Shown here one piece after another: positions 44,781 through 52,541 of a stretch of 64,000 nucleotides of DNA (positions are counted from its first letter, which is position 1; every line of letters starts with the position of its first letter). A program made the translations under genes and the position numbers. The notes below the pieces were generated by a model. The model was not told the DNA's origin. It did not search any database and saw only the letters and a list, made by a program, of their open reading frames with translations. Source of the DNA: Verrucomicrobiales bacterium (GTDB taxonomy: Bacteria; Verrucomicrobiota; Verrucomicrobiia; Limisphaerales; CAIMTB01); contig JAEUHG010000241.1 in NCBI GenBank assembly GCA_016795425.1, positions 1 to 64,000 of the forward strand, read 5' to 3'.

Positions 44781-45184
44781 CCGCGGTTGATACCGTCGGC
44801 CGAGCCGTCGCGAAAGAAAAAGGCGCCACCGTTCGCTGAGCCTGGCACCTGGAATCGGAATTGGAGGACGGAACGCGGGCTCCTCCCATTCGGAACCGGA
44901 GAATGTCGCTAGCTGCGAGGTATGCGGCGGTGGTGGGAGACTTTCCGAAAGCCTGGCACGCAGTGTCTGAAGCGCTCGGCGGGGATCCTAAGCCTGGCAC
45001 GGAGAATGGGTTTTCCCGTGGTCGCCAAGTGAGCCTGAGACCTGGTGATTCTGAGACCCATCAGGGACGGGCCTTTCCGCTGGTCTCGAGTATGTCGGAT
45101 CTCTAGGGTCCCGCGGTGCCCCGTGGGAAAGGTCCATTAGGCGGTTGGCGCGCGCGCGATCCACATGAACGGTCGAAAGCGCCC
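44781..45184. other. 404-bp intergenic stretch with three copies of AGCCTGGCAC
   Basis: This is the largest gene-free stretch in the window, between the TSUP gene start (minus) and the secretin gene (plus), so it should hold two divergent promoters. It carries three direct copies of AGCCTGGCAC at 44839-44848, 44950-44959 and 44991-45000 (spacings 111 and 41). Copies two and three share the longer AAGCCTGGCACG. TGGCAC resembles a sigma-54 -24 box, but no TTGC element lies at the right distance behind any copy. Short open frames here have no recognisable features. Confidence 0.7.
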
Positions 45185-47962
45185 ATGGGGTGTCGTTGGA
45201 TCTGGCTTTTCCTGAACTTCTGTTGCGTCACCAGTTGCACGTCCATTGAACCGAATCCGCAGGCCGTGGAGTTGGGGCAGCCCAAAGCGAGTCGGGGGGT
45301 TGTCTATCAGCGCGACTCGGATCAGGAAGTTGCCAAGCTTGCGGCCGAGCTGGAGGCCGTGTCCAAGGGGCGTCCGTCGCACGACTCAGCGGCGCCTTCC
45401 ATTGGTGCGCCCATAATCGCGCGGGCGACGGAAGCGGCTCTGGCAGGTGCTGATCCTTCGTCCTCGACGTCGGTTCGTTCCGGAGCCCCGGCGGCGGGAG
45501 CGGTCGCCGCTGCCGGCCAGAGTCCCGTTGCACCGACGGGTTCGGCGCGCCTTTTATCGCTACCTAAACTGAGTGAAACCGAGATGCGCGAGTTGTTCGC
45601 GGGTCTGCGACTGCGGTTTGCCGTGGATTTCGGCTTCGAAGAGGTGGCGGGTGAGTCCGGTGGGCAATTGCCTGCCGCGCCCGAGGGAATCCGGATGTTG
45701 ACGGAATTCCGGCCGCGAAGCCCGGCGGCAGGCCGGGAGCGGATCCTCCGTTGTGGCGTGATTCGATTCCTGTCGAGGCCATCCCAGTTCTGGATCGAAG
45801 GCATTGCCCGGCAGGAGGGTGGTGGTTGGTCGTCGGACCCGGATTTGGCCACGGTTGCCGGGGCCGTTGAGTCCGTGATCGCGGTCTCCGCGCAACCCAA
45901 GCCGGACCTGACGCGGGACGATCTTGAATACCGCCTGGTGCAGATTAGTTACATTGACATCGACGGTGCGATGGAGGGGTTGAAGGGATTCGGAGTGGAG
46001 GTGGTGGACAATCCGTCGAAGGTGCAGATGCCGGTTCCCTTCGCGAAGCTGCCGGTCGTTGCGCGCATGCCTTCGCCGGATCCGGCCGAGATGGCGTTAT
46101 TGGGTGCAGACGCGCAGAAGGGAGGTGTCGCGTTCGATCTTTCGATGACGCCATCGATGGCCACGACCCTGCCGCCGGATCCGAACCTGGCGCGGGCGTC
46201 GCAGATGCTGGTGTATTACCATCCGGCGCATCCCGAGCAATTCACGCGGGTTCGGCGTTTGTTGGACGAGTTCATCGATCGTCCGGCGCAGCAGATCTTC
46301 ATTGAGGGGTTGGTGCTCGAGATCAGCGAAGCCGGACTGAAGGAATTGGGCGTGGATTGGCAGTACAAGAACGGTGGAGTGGAAGTGACGGCGGGGAATC
46401 TCTTTCCTGGATTGCCGATTGCTTCGGGAACGTCGGGGTTCAGCTTCGACAGTCTCAAGGACCTGGAGCAGCAGTTGGTGGTGAAGTTGCGGGCGCTGAT
46501 CGAGGAGGAGAAGGCGGAGATCCTGTCGCGTCCGAGCGTGCTGACGCTCAACAATCGGCAGGCCACCATTCGGGTCGGGCAGGAGATCCCCATTGCCACG
46601 AGTTCAGAAGCCGGGATCGTGAAGGAAGCGAACCGAATTTCCTTCAACTTCAAATACCTGCCTACCGGCATTTCCCTGAATATCCGGCCGCGGATTACCG
46701 AGGATGGCAATGAGGTCAGCATGCTGGTGGACACCGTGGTATCGGCGCCGATTCCGGGAGCGGATCTGGAATTGCGCTCGTCGTCGGGAGAGATTCTCGC
46801 TTCGGCCCCCACGGTGGCCACACGGCGGGTCCAGACCTACACGCGGATTGGCAACAACACGCCGTTCATCATCGGTGGGTTGGTCAACAAGGAACTCACC
46901 ACGGTAAAGCGGAAGGTGCCGTTGCTGGGGGACATTCCCTACCTGGGCACACTGTTCCGATCCAAGTCGAACAAGTCGCGCAAGCAGGAGGTGATTATTG
47001 TGCTGACCCCGCACGTGTTGCCCGAGGCGCTATCGGAGCGCGCCTGGGGGCGGTATCTCCCACGGGACGATGACAAGTTCGACGACGTCGGGAATACCTT
47101 GTTCCGCGCCGCCTATCGCATCCGGGAGGAGGACGTCTTTGATTTGTCATTCCTGGATCGCAATCCGCGACTCATCGAGTACCGCGCCCTGGCGCAACGG
47201 GTGGTCGACACAAATTTCCGCCTGGCCGAGCAGCGACCGTTCCAGCAGTTCCTCGATGGCCATACCCCGGGGGAGCATATTCTCGTGGAACGAATGATGT
47301 ACGAGGTGGTGAAACGCCTGTCGGAACAGTCGCCCGATTGGTTGAACCGCCGGGTGGCGGTCGATCGGCTGATCTTCTTCTCCGATCAGAATGCGGGCGG
47401 GTACGATGTGCAGTTCTTGGAACGGGTTTTGGCCGGGTTTGGCGACGGCACGCAACCGAGCAGCTTTTTCACGGCGCAAACCGGCAAGGCGTTGTCGCTG
47501 ACCTTCAGGAGGGGGCCGGATGCGGTGGCCACGGGTCGGCTGAATCGCAATCCGATCCCTGAGATCAGTCTGGTGGACTGCCCGGATCGGAAGGCCTGGG
47601 GCGAGTTGTTGTGGGCCGGCAACCAACCGGACAAGGACGGCACCCCTCGTGCCATGCTGCTCCTTCAGAACAACGAGGATTTGGTCCGCCTGCAGCGGGC
47701 TTTGCTGCTACGGGAGATCATCAATCTCAATGGCGGCATGGCGCGGGTGAATCGCAAGACCTTCAGCCTCGGTCAAGTGTTGCTGGTGCCGGACGAGAAT
47801 CCGCATGAGACCCGCCTGCTCGACAACCGAGTGGCGGAGTATTTCTTCAACACGGAGCATTATTATGCCGCGACACTGCGTGAGATCGAGCAGGCGATCG
47901 GCGAACTCGACCGGGTCCTGGAGCGTCCCGAATACCGGCACTTGAGAGCCGGAAAACCCTAG
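45185..47962 (+). CDS. Orphan outer-membrane secretin (type II/III secretion GspD-like lipoprotein) with long C-terminal extension
   Basis: A 925-residue protein. From the ATG at 45185 the N-terminus is a lipoprotein signal (WIWLFLNFCCVTSC, lipidation at Cys18), then a Ser/Ala/Pro-rich linker, ring-forming N-domains (a final one at about 340-385) and the secretin core. The core includes EILSRPSVLTLNNRQATIRVG, YLPTGISLNIRPRITEDGNE and the closing signature VPLLGDIPYLGTLF with EVIIVLTPHVL (to about residue 610). A further 310 residues without a recognised domain follow; they are rich in Arg/Glu and look helical. No other type II secretion or pilus genes are nearby. It probably forms an outer-membrane channel with an unknown inner partner. 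The MscS-type gene starts 25 bases later. Confidence 0.85.
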   Translation: MGCRWIWLFLNFCCVTSCTSIEPNPQAVELGQPKASRGVVYQRDSDQEVAKLAAELEAVSKGRPSHDSAAPSIGAPIIARATEAALAGADPSSSTSVRSGAPAAGAVAAAGQSPVAPTGSARLLSLPKLSETEMRELFAGLRLRFAVDFGFEEVAGESGGQLPAAPEGIRMLTEFRPRSPAAGRERILRCGVIRFLSRPSQFWIEGIARQEGGGWSSDPDLATVAGAVESVIAVSAQPKPDLTRDDLEYRLVQISYIDIDGAMEGLKGFGVEVVDNPSKVQMPVPFAKLPVVARMPSPDPAEMALLGADAQKGGVAFDLSMTPSMATTLPPDPNLARASQMLVYYHPAHPEQFTRVRRLLDEFIDRPAQQIFIEGLVLEISEAGLKELGVDWQYKNGGVEVTAGNLFPGLPIASGTSGFSFDSLKDLEQQLVVKLRALIEEEKAEILSRPSVLTLNNRQATIRVGQEIPIATSSEAGIVKEANRISFNFKYLPTGISLNIRPRITEDGNEVSMLVDTVVSAPIPGADLELRSSSGEILASAPTVATRRVQTYTRIGNNTPFIIGGLVNKELTTVKRKVPLLGDIPYLGTLFRSKSNKSRKQEVIIVLTPHVLPEALSERAWGRYLPRDDDKFDDVGNTLFRAAYRIREEDVFDLSFLDRNPRLIEYRALAQRVVDTNFRLAEQRPFQQFLDGHTPGEHILVERMMYEVVKRLSEQSPDWLNRRVAVDRLIFFSDQNAGGYDVQFLERVLAGFGDGTQPSSFFTAQTGKALSLTFRRGPDAVATGRLNRNPIPEISLVDCPDRKAWGELLWAGNQPDKDGTPRAMLLLQNNEDLVRLQRALLLREIINLNGGMARVNRKTFSLGQVLLVPDENPHETRLLDNRVAEYFFNTEHYYAATLREIEQAIGELDRVLERPEYRHLRAGKP

Positions 47963-47987
47963 TGGGCAGGCGACCCGGATTTGCGAC

Positions 47988-49493
47988 ATGGCGTGGCGCG
48001 GTGTTCAACGGTTGGTCGGTCCGGCGGTAACGCTGGCGCTTCTGCTCATTCCCGGTTGGCCTCTGTTGGAGGCGTATGGCGGAGAGGCCCGCGAGTTGTC
48101 ACAGCGCGTGATCTACTGGGCCCTGGGCACCGCGATTGGATTCAGTCTTGCCTGGCTGCTGGTGCGGTTGATCGATGTCGCCATCTGGGGAGTGGTGGAA
48201 CGTCGTTTTGCGCGACCCGTGCCCCGGTTGCTTAAGGACATCGTGGTCGCCGCGATTTTCCTGGTCACGGTGATTACCATTCTGGGGCTGGTGTTTCGTC
48301 GGGATGTCACCGGTCTCTGGGTGTCGTCGGGGGTCCTGGGCATCATCATCGGTTTCGCGGTGCGGGGCACCATCGCGGACGTTTTCTGTGGGATCGCGCT
48401 GAACGTCGATCATCCGTTCCGTCCCGGGGATTGGATCGAAGTACACAGCCGGGGCATCCGGCCGATGCGCGGGTGCGTGGAAGAGACAAACTGGCGTTCG
48501 ACGCGCCTCAAGACGGTGGACAACACCATCGTGGTGATTCCCAACAGCCTGATGAGCGCTGTGGTTTTGGTGAATCTAAGCCTTCCCGAGCCACGAAGCC
48601 GATTCGAGCAAGTGTTTTGCATTGAATTTGGAGTTCCTCCCGAGCGCGTGCTTCGAGTGCTGCTGGCAGGGGCCAAGGCGGTGAAAGAGATCCTGGAAGA
48701 TCCGCCACCCAAGGCCTACGTGGACCGGACCACGGAGGTGGGGGTCGAGTACAAGGTTCGCTATTGGTTGGAGCCGCGGGAAACCTCGCCACACAAGGGG
48801 CGGCATCTCGTGACCGCCAGCATTCTCCAGCACCTTTACCACGCCGGCATCAGCCTGGCCTATCCCAAGCAGGACCTTTATTGGGCGCGCATGCCGACAC
48901 GGCAACTGAGCCGTCGCCGCGACCGCCAGGAATTGTTGTCGCGGGTGGGCCTGCTGGCGGCGTTGCAACCGGGCGAGTTGGAGCTTCTGGCGGAAGCGGT
49001 CAGCGAAAGAAAGTTCAACGCCGGCGAGGCGGTGGTTCGGCAGCATGAACCGGGAGCTTCGATGTTTGTGGTGGTGGAAGGTCTGCTGGACGTCTGCAAG
49101 GATTGCCAAAGCGAACCGAACGGTTCGGAGCCGGCCGTTGGGGAGGGCCAGGGTTCCCAGCATACCGTGAAGGTCGTTGAACTGCAGCCTGGGGATTTCT
49201 TCGGCGAGATGTCGTTTCTGACCGGTGCCCCGAGATCGGCCACGGTGATCGCGGCGGCGGCGAGCATTGTTTATGAGATTGGCGCCACCGCATTGCAGGA
49301 GGTGCTGGAACGGCGTCCGGAGGTCGCGGAACAATTGGCCGTGATCGCGGCCCGGCGTCATGCGGAGCTGGAGGCGGTGGTGGAACAGCCGGCGCCGAGC
49401 GCCGATGAGGTCGAAAAGACCCTGATGGAGCAGATCCTCGCCGGCATGCGGAGCTTCTTCGGCAATCTCAGTGGGCGGTCCCCATCCTCCTGA
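47988..49493 (+). CDS. MscS-type mechanosensitive channel with cyclic-nucleotide-binding domain
   Basis: A 501-residue protein. Helices occupy about residues 10-135, ending in the MscS pore helix VSSGVLGIIIGFAVRGTIADVF. The MscS beta-domain follows, with HPFRPGDWIEV and the IVVIPNS segment, then the mixed cytoplasmic domain. At about 325-460 there is a cyclic-nucleotide-binding domain whose phosphate-binding cassette reads FFGEMSFLTGAPRSATVIA, with the key Glu and Arg intact. MscS-cNMP fusions are known and may be gated or modulated by cAMP or cGMP. It is 25 bases behind the secretin gene, so both are likely in one operon. Confidence 0.9.
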   Translation: MAWRGVQRLVGPAVTLALLLIPGWPLLEAYGGEARELSQRVIYWALGTAIGFSLAWLLVRLIDVAIWGVVERRFARPVPRLLKDIVVAAIFLVTVITILGLVFRRDVTGLWVSSGVLGIIIGFAVRGTIADVFCGIALNVDHPFRPGDWIEVHSRGIRPMRGCVEETNWRSTRLKTVDNTIVVIPNSLMSAVVLVNLSLPEPRSRFEQVFCIEFGVPPERVLRVLLAGAKAVKEILEDPPPKAYVDRTTEVGVEYKVRYWLEPRETSPHKGRHLVTASILQHLYHAGISLAYPKQDLYWARMPTRQLSRRRDRQELLSRVGLLAALQPGELELLAEAVSERKFNAGEAVVRQHEPGASMFVVVEGLLDVCKDCQSEPNGSEPAVGEGQGSQHTVKVVELQPGDFFGEMSFLTGAPRSATVIAAAASIVYEIGATALQEVLERRPEVAEQLAVIAARRHAELEAVVEQPAPSADEVEKTLMEQILAGMRSFFGNLSGRSPSS

Positions 49494-49740
49494 GGTTGCC
49501 GACATTTCCTCGGCGAGTAGGACGATTTCGGTGATAGCACCCCTGGAGACCGCGGACCGTTTCCGTTCTCAGGTTTTCCCGCCGCCGTCCGATGGGAGTC
49601 TTGGACAAGCTTGATTGAACCGAAGCGTGCGATGTCGGCGGGCAGCGGAGGAGGTGCGCCAGCCGGGGTGCCGCCGTTCTGCGGCGGGATCGTGAGTCGG
49701 CCATGGGAATCCGCGAACGGCTTGTCCGTTCGATCCATCC

Positions 49741-50469
49741 ATGAAGCCAACTTTCTACTCCGTCCGTTGCATGATCCGAGTCGCGCTCGTGGCATCCGGA
49801 ATTCTGGTCACAACTGGCATCGGTTCGTTGGACGCTGAGGCGCTTCCAATTACGGGATTATGGAACACCGGGGTAGACGACTTAGGAAACCCTGTGGCTG
49901 CGGGTGGGCTGGAGACCCATTACGGAGCGGAACTCCCCGGGGACGCCAATCCGGACTATCGCATTCGAACCGTCCTGCTTCCGTCGTCGTACGTGCGAAA
50001 CCCTTCCGACGCAGCCTGGATTGGACCTTCGTTGACGGCGAGCGAGGGCGCATTGGTGGATGATCCGGTCGGTTCGTATGTGTACCGGTTGACGTTCGAT
50101 TTGAGCGGGTACGCGACCGGGACGGCCGCGATTTGGGGTCTGTGGGCGAGCGATAACCACTCGTCGATACGGCTCAACGGGGTCGACACCGGATGGGCGG
50201 TGGGATTCGAGCAATTTGGTCGACTGACAGCGTTCAGTCTATTCGATGGGATGCTCGGTTTGAACGGTGTTCCGCTGCGGTTCGAAGAGGCCTTGAACAC
50301 CCTGGAATTTCACGTGATTAACGGGTCGGGCTGGGGAAACCCGAGCGCCTTGTTGGTCTCCGGCCTAGGAGGCTCCGCGGAAGCGGTGCCGGACCAGGGG
50401 TCGATTCTTCTGTTGCTGATCGGCGCCTTTATTTGTTTGGTACCCGTCAGCCGCGCGCTACGCAGTTGA
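49741..50469 (+). CDS. VPDSG-CTERM-like sorted exoprotein
   Basis: A 242-residue protein with an N-terminal signal peptide (about 1-33). Its beta-rich central domain resembles the jelly-roll of PEP-CTERM proteins (YVYRLTFDLSGYATGTAAIWG, LNTLEFHVINGSGWGNPS), and it has a C-terminal sorting tripartite tail: VPDQGS, a hydrophobic stretch (ILLLLIGAFICLV) and a basic end (SRALRS). This fits VPDSG-CTERM anchoring by an exosortase, with Gln in place of the usual Ser and a weak basic tail. Function is unknown; probably extracellular matrix or surface. The 247 bases before it show nothing recognisable. Confidence 0.8.
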   Translation: MKPTFYSVRCMIRVALVASGILVTTGIGSLDAEALPITGLWNTGVDDLGNPVAAGGLETHYGAELPGDANPDYRIRTVLLPSSYVRNPSDAAWIGPSLTASEGALVDDPVGSYVYRLTFDLSGYATGTAAIWGLWASDNHSSIRLNGVDTGWAVGFEQFGRLTAFSLFDGMLGLNGVPLRFEEALNTLEFHVINGSGWGNPSALLVSGLGGSAEAVPDQGSILLLLIGAFICLVPVSRALRS

Positions 50470-50588
50470 CCGTGGCTCAGGGCCGGGGCGAGGTGGAGGT
50501 CGCCGATGGAAGGGATGGATGACCGGGCGCGGTGTTGGAACCGGTCGGCGATCCGAGCGGTGGGATCCTCCAATATCAAAAACGGTCG

Positions 50589-50594
50589 TTGACA
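50589..50594 (+). promoter_or_regulatory. Possible -35 box for the ribosomal protein operon
   Basis: A perfect TTGACA lies 51 bases before the rplU start, in a gene-free leader. The expected -10 position (around 50612-50617) reads ACATGT, a poor match, so the call is weak. Confidence 0.25.
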
Positions 50595-50645
50595 GGTCGT
50601 TCCCGATCAGCACATGTTTCCGGCCCTTTTTGCGGGGTCATTCCT

Positions 50646-50957
50646 ATGTATGCCGTCTTAGAAACTGGTGGAAAGCAGTACCGCGTCGCCGCGGGCGACA
50701 AGCTTGAGGTGGAGCGTCTGGGAGTCGAGGTGGGCCAGCCGGTCACCTTCGACCGAGTACTGCTGGTGAATCGGGACGGCCAGCTGAGCGTGGGCGCGCC
50801 GACCGTCAGTGGCGCGAAAGTGGTGGCCGACGTCCTCGAACACAAGCGGGGCGAGAAGGACATCATCTGGAAGATGAAACGCCGGAAGGGCTACCATAAG
50901 AAACAAGGTCACCGGCAGGAATTGACCGTCGTACAAGTCAAAGAGATCCAAAGCTAG
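50646..50957 (+). CDS. rplU: 50S ribosomal protein L21
   Basis: A 103-residue protein with the L21 pattern: MYAVLETGGKQYRVAAGDKLEVERL, VLLVNRDGQLSVGAPTVSGAKV, and the basic KMKRRKGYHKKQGHRQELTVVQV, which contacts 23S rRNA. The start is the ATG at 50646. It is the first gene of the conserved rplU-rpmA-obgE order, with rpmA starting 8 bases after its stop. Confidence 0.97.
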   Translation: MYAVLETGGKQYRVAAGDKLEVERLGVEVGQPVTFDRVLLVNRDGQLSVGAPTVSGAKVVADVLEHKRGEKDIIWKMKRRKGYHKKQGHRQELTVVQVKEIQS

Positions 50958-50965
50958 GAGTCACC

Positions 50966-51241
50966 ATGGCGCACAAGAAAGGCCAAGGCAGTAGCCGAAA
51001 CGGTCGCGACAGCCAAAGCAAACGGCTGGGCGTCAAGCGGTTTGGCGGCGAGTTTGTCACCGCCGGAACCATCATTGTCCGCCAACGCGGCACCAAGTTC
51101 ACCGCCGGCCGCAACGTCGGCACGGGCCGGGACTGGACCCTGTACGCGTTGACCGATGGGCACGTTAAGTTCGACACGCACCTGCGTCGGGTGAACATCC
51201 TCGAAGAGGCGCCCGCAGCCGCCGAGCCGGCCAAAAACTAG
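50966..51241 (+). CDS. rpmA: 50S ribosomal protein L27
   Basis: A 91-residue protein beginning MAHKKGQGSSRNGRDSQSK, the conserved flexible tail that reaches the peptidyl-transferase centre. It lacks the cleavable N-terminal extension found in Firmicutes. The core GVKRFGGEFVTAGTIIVRQRG is standard. It is followed by a strong terminator before obgE. Confidence 0.97.
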   Translation: MAHKKGQGSSRNGRDSQSKRLGVKRFGGEFVTAGTIIVRQRGTKFTAGRNVGTGRDWTLYALTDGHVKFDTHLRRVNILEEAPAAAEPAKN

Positions 51242-51270
51242 CCGAACCGGCGCAGCGACGAACCAGCTTC

Positions 51271-51302
51271 GGGCGAGGCGTTCGGCCTCGCCCTCTTTTT
51301 TT
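51271..51302 (+). terminator. Rho-independent terminator after rpmA
   Basis: GGGCGAGGC (51271-51279) and GCCTCGCCC (51285-51293) form a perfect 9-bp stem around the loop GTTCG, followed by a T-rich run (TCTTTTTTT). It is the clearest intrinsic terminator in the window. It sits 18 bases before obgE, so expression of obgE must come from read-through or from its own start site. Confidence 0.92.
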
Positions 51303-51320
51303 CCCCCGCCCCAGACCTCG

Positions 51321-52532
51321 ATGTTTGTCGACGAAGTCAAAGTCTTTGCCAAGGCCGGGCATGGTGGGAAGGGGTGTGTTGCCTTCTGTCGGGAAGCCTA
51401 TCGGCCGAAGGGTGGTCCGGACGGCGGGAACGGGGGTCGCGGAGGGGATGTCATTCTCGAGGCGGATCACGATCTCAACAATCTGATCCACCAGTTCTAC
51501 CAGCCGCGCCTGATTGCGAAGAATGGGGAACACGGCATGGGCAAGGGCATGGATGGCCATGCCGGCAAGGACCAGGTGGTGAAAGTGCCGTGTGGCACCT
51601 TGGTTTGGCGCCTTCTCAAACCCGCCACGCCGGAAACGCCCGAATCGGACCCTGAGCCCAGCCCTCCACGCAAAGTCGCGCCCGGCAAGGCGCCCTTGTT
51701 GATGGCGAGCACCAGCCATCGTCCCCTGATTCGTCGGGCCTCCGGAGTGCGTGCCCTGGAAGTGAATCTCGAAGAGGACGACCAGGGGGCCACAGACAGT
51801 GAGGCAGCCAGGGAATTGGTGGCGGATTTGACCACCCACGGGCAGCGCATTGTGCTCTGCAAGGGCGGGCGCGGTGGGCTTGGGAACCGGAACTTCGCCA
51901 ACGCCGTGCGTCAGGCGCCGCGCTTTGCCCAACCCGGCGAGGCCGGTGAGGAGGGGGACTATGTTCTTGAATTGCGCATGCTGGCGGAGGTGGGACTGGT
52001 GGGCTATCCCAACGCCGGCAAATCGACCCTGCTGTCGGCCATCTCAAAGGCGCGACCCAAGATCGCGCCGTATCCCTTTACCACGCTGACCCCGCAGGTC
52101 GGTATCGTGGAGTATCCCGATTTTCGACGGTTGGTGGTTTGCGACGTCCCTGGGCTGATCGAGGGCGCACACCGGAATGTTGGATTGGGCCATGCCTTCC
52201 TTCGCCATATCCAACGTTGCAGGGTCCTGGTGGTGGTCGTGGACATGGCCGGCATGGATGGTCGGGAGCCGTGGGAGGATTACCGGCAAATCCTGACTGA
52301 ACTGGAGCTCTACGATCCGCGGATGTTGGAACGCCGCCGGTTGATTGCGGCGAACAAGATGGATGAGCCGCCGGCCGAAGGGAACCTGCGCAAGTTCAAG
52401 CGGCGGATTCGAGGGGTCCCGGTGCTGCCACTGGCTGCGGCGTTTGATGAGGGCCTGGAGCCGTTCCGTCGGGCCATTCGGGACGCTGTGGAGGAATCGG
52501 AATCCGCTTTGCCGACCACGCCGAAGCTGTAA
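51321..52532 (+). CDS. obgE: GTPase ObgE/CgtA with an insertion in the Obg domain
   Basis: A 403-residue Obg GTPase. The glycine-rich N-domain (residues 1-96: KAGHGGKGCV, GGPDGGNGGRGGDV, HGMGKGMDGHAGKD) is interrupted after VPCGTLVW by a Pro-rich then acidic insert (about 97-163). It resumes at ELVADLTTHGQRIVLCKGGRGGLGN. The G domain has GYPNAGKST (228-236), DVPGLIEGAH and NKMD. The C-terminal OCT domain seen in some Obg proteins is absent. Obg acts in 50S subunit maturation and the stringent response. It belongs to the conserved rplU-rpmA-obgE run. Confidence 0.94.
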   Translation: MFVDEVKVFAKAGHGGKGCVAFCREAYRPKGGPDGGNGGRGGDVILEADHDLNNLIHQFYQPRLIAKNGEHGMGKGMDGHAGKDQVVKVPCGTLVWRLLKPATPETPESDPEPSPPRKVAPGKAPLLMASTSHRPLIRRASGVRALEVNLEEDDQGATDSEAARELVADLTTHGQRIVLCKGGRGGLGNRNFANAVRQAPRFAQPGEAGEEGDYVLELRMLAEVGLVGYPNAGKSTLLSAISKARPKIAPYPFTTLTPQVGIVEYPDFRRLVVCDVPGLIEGAHRNVGLGHAFLRHIQRCRVLVVVVDMAGMDGREPWEDYRQILTELELYDPRMLERRRLIAANKMDEPPAEGNLRKFKRRIRGVPVLPLAAAFDEGLEPFRRAIRDAVEESESALPTTPKL

Positions 52533-52541
52533 CTTGGGCGG

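Noticed and set aside
44839..45000. TGGCAC elements as sigma-54 promoters
   Set aside because: A sigma-54 promoter needs a TTGC-type -12 element about five bases after TGGCAC; none of the three copies has it.
44861..45106. 81-residue open frame in the secretin leader
   Set aside because: No domain or ribosome binding site is seen, and it spans two of the short direct repeats. A degenerate repeat remnant is more likely than a gene.
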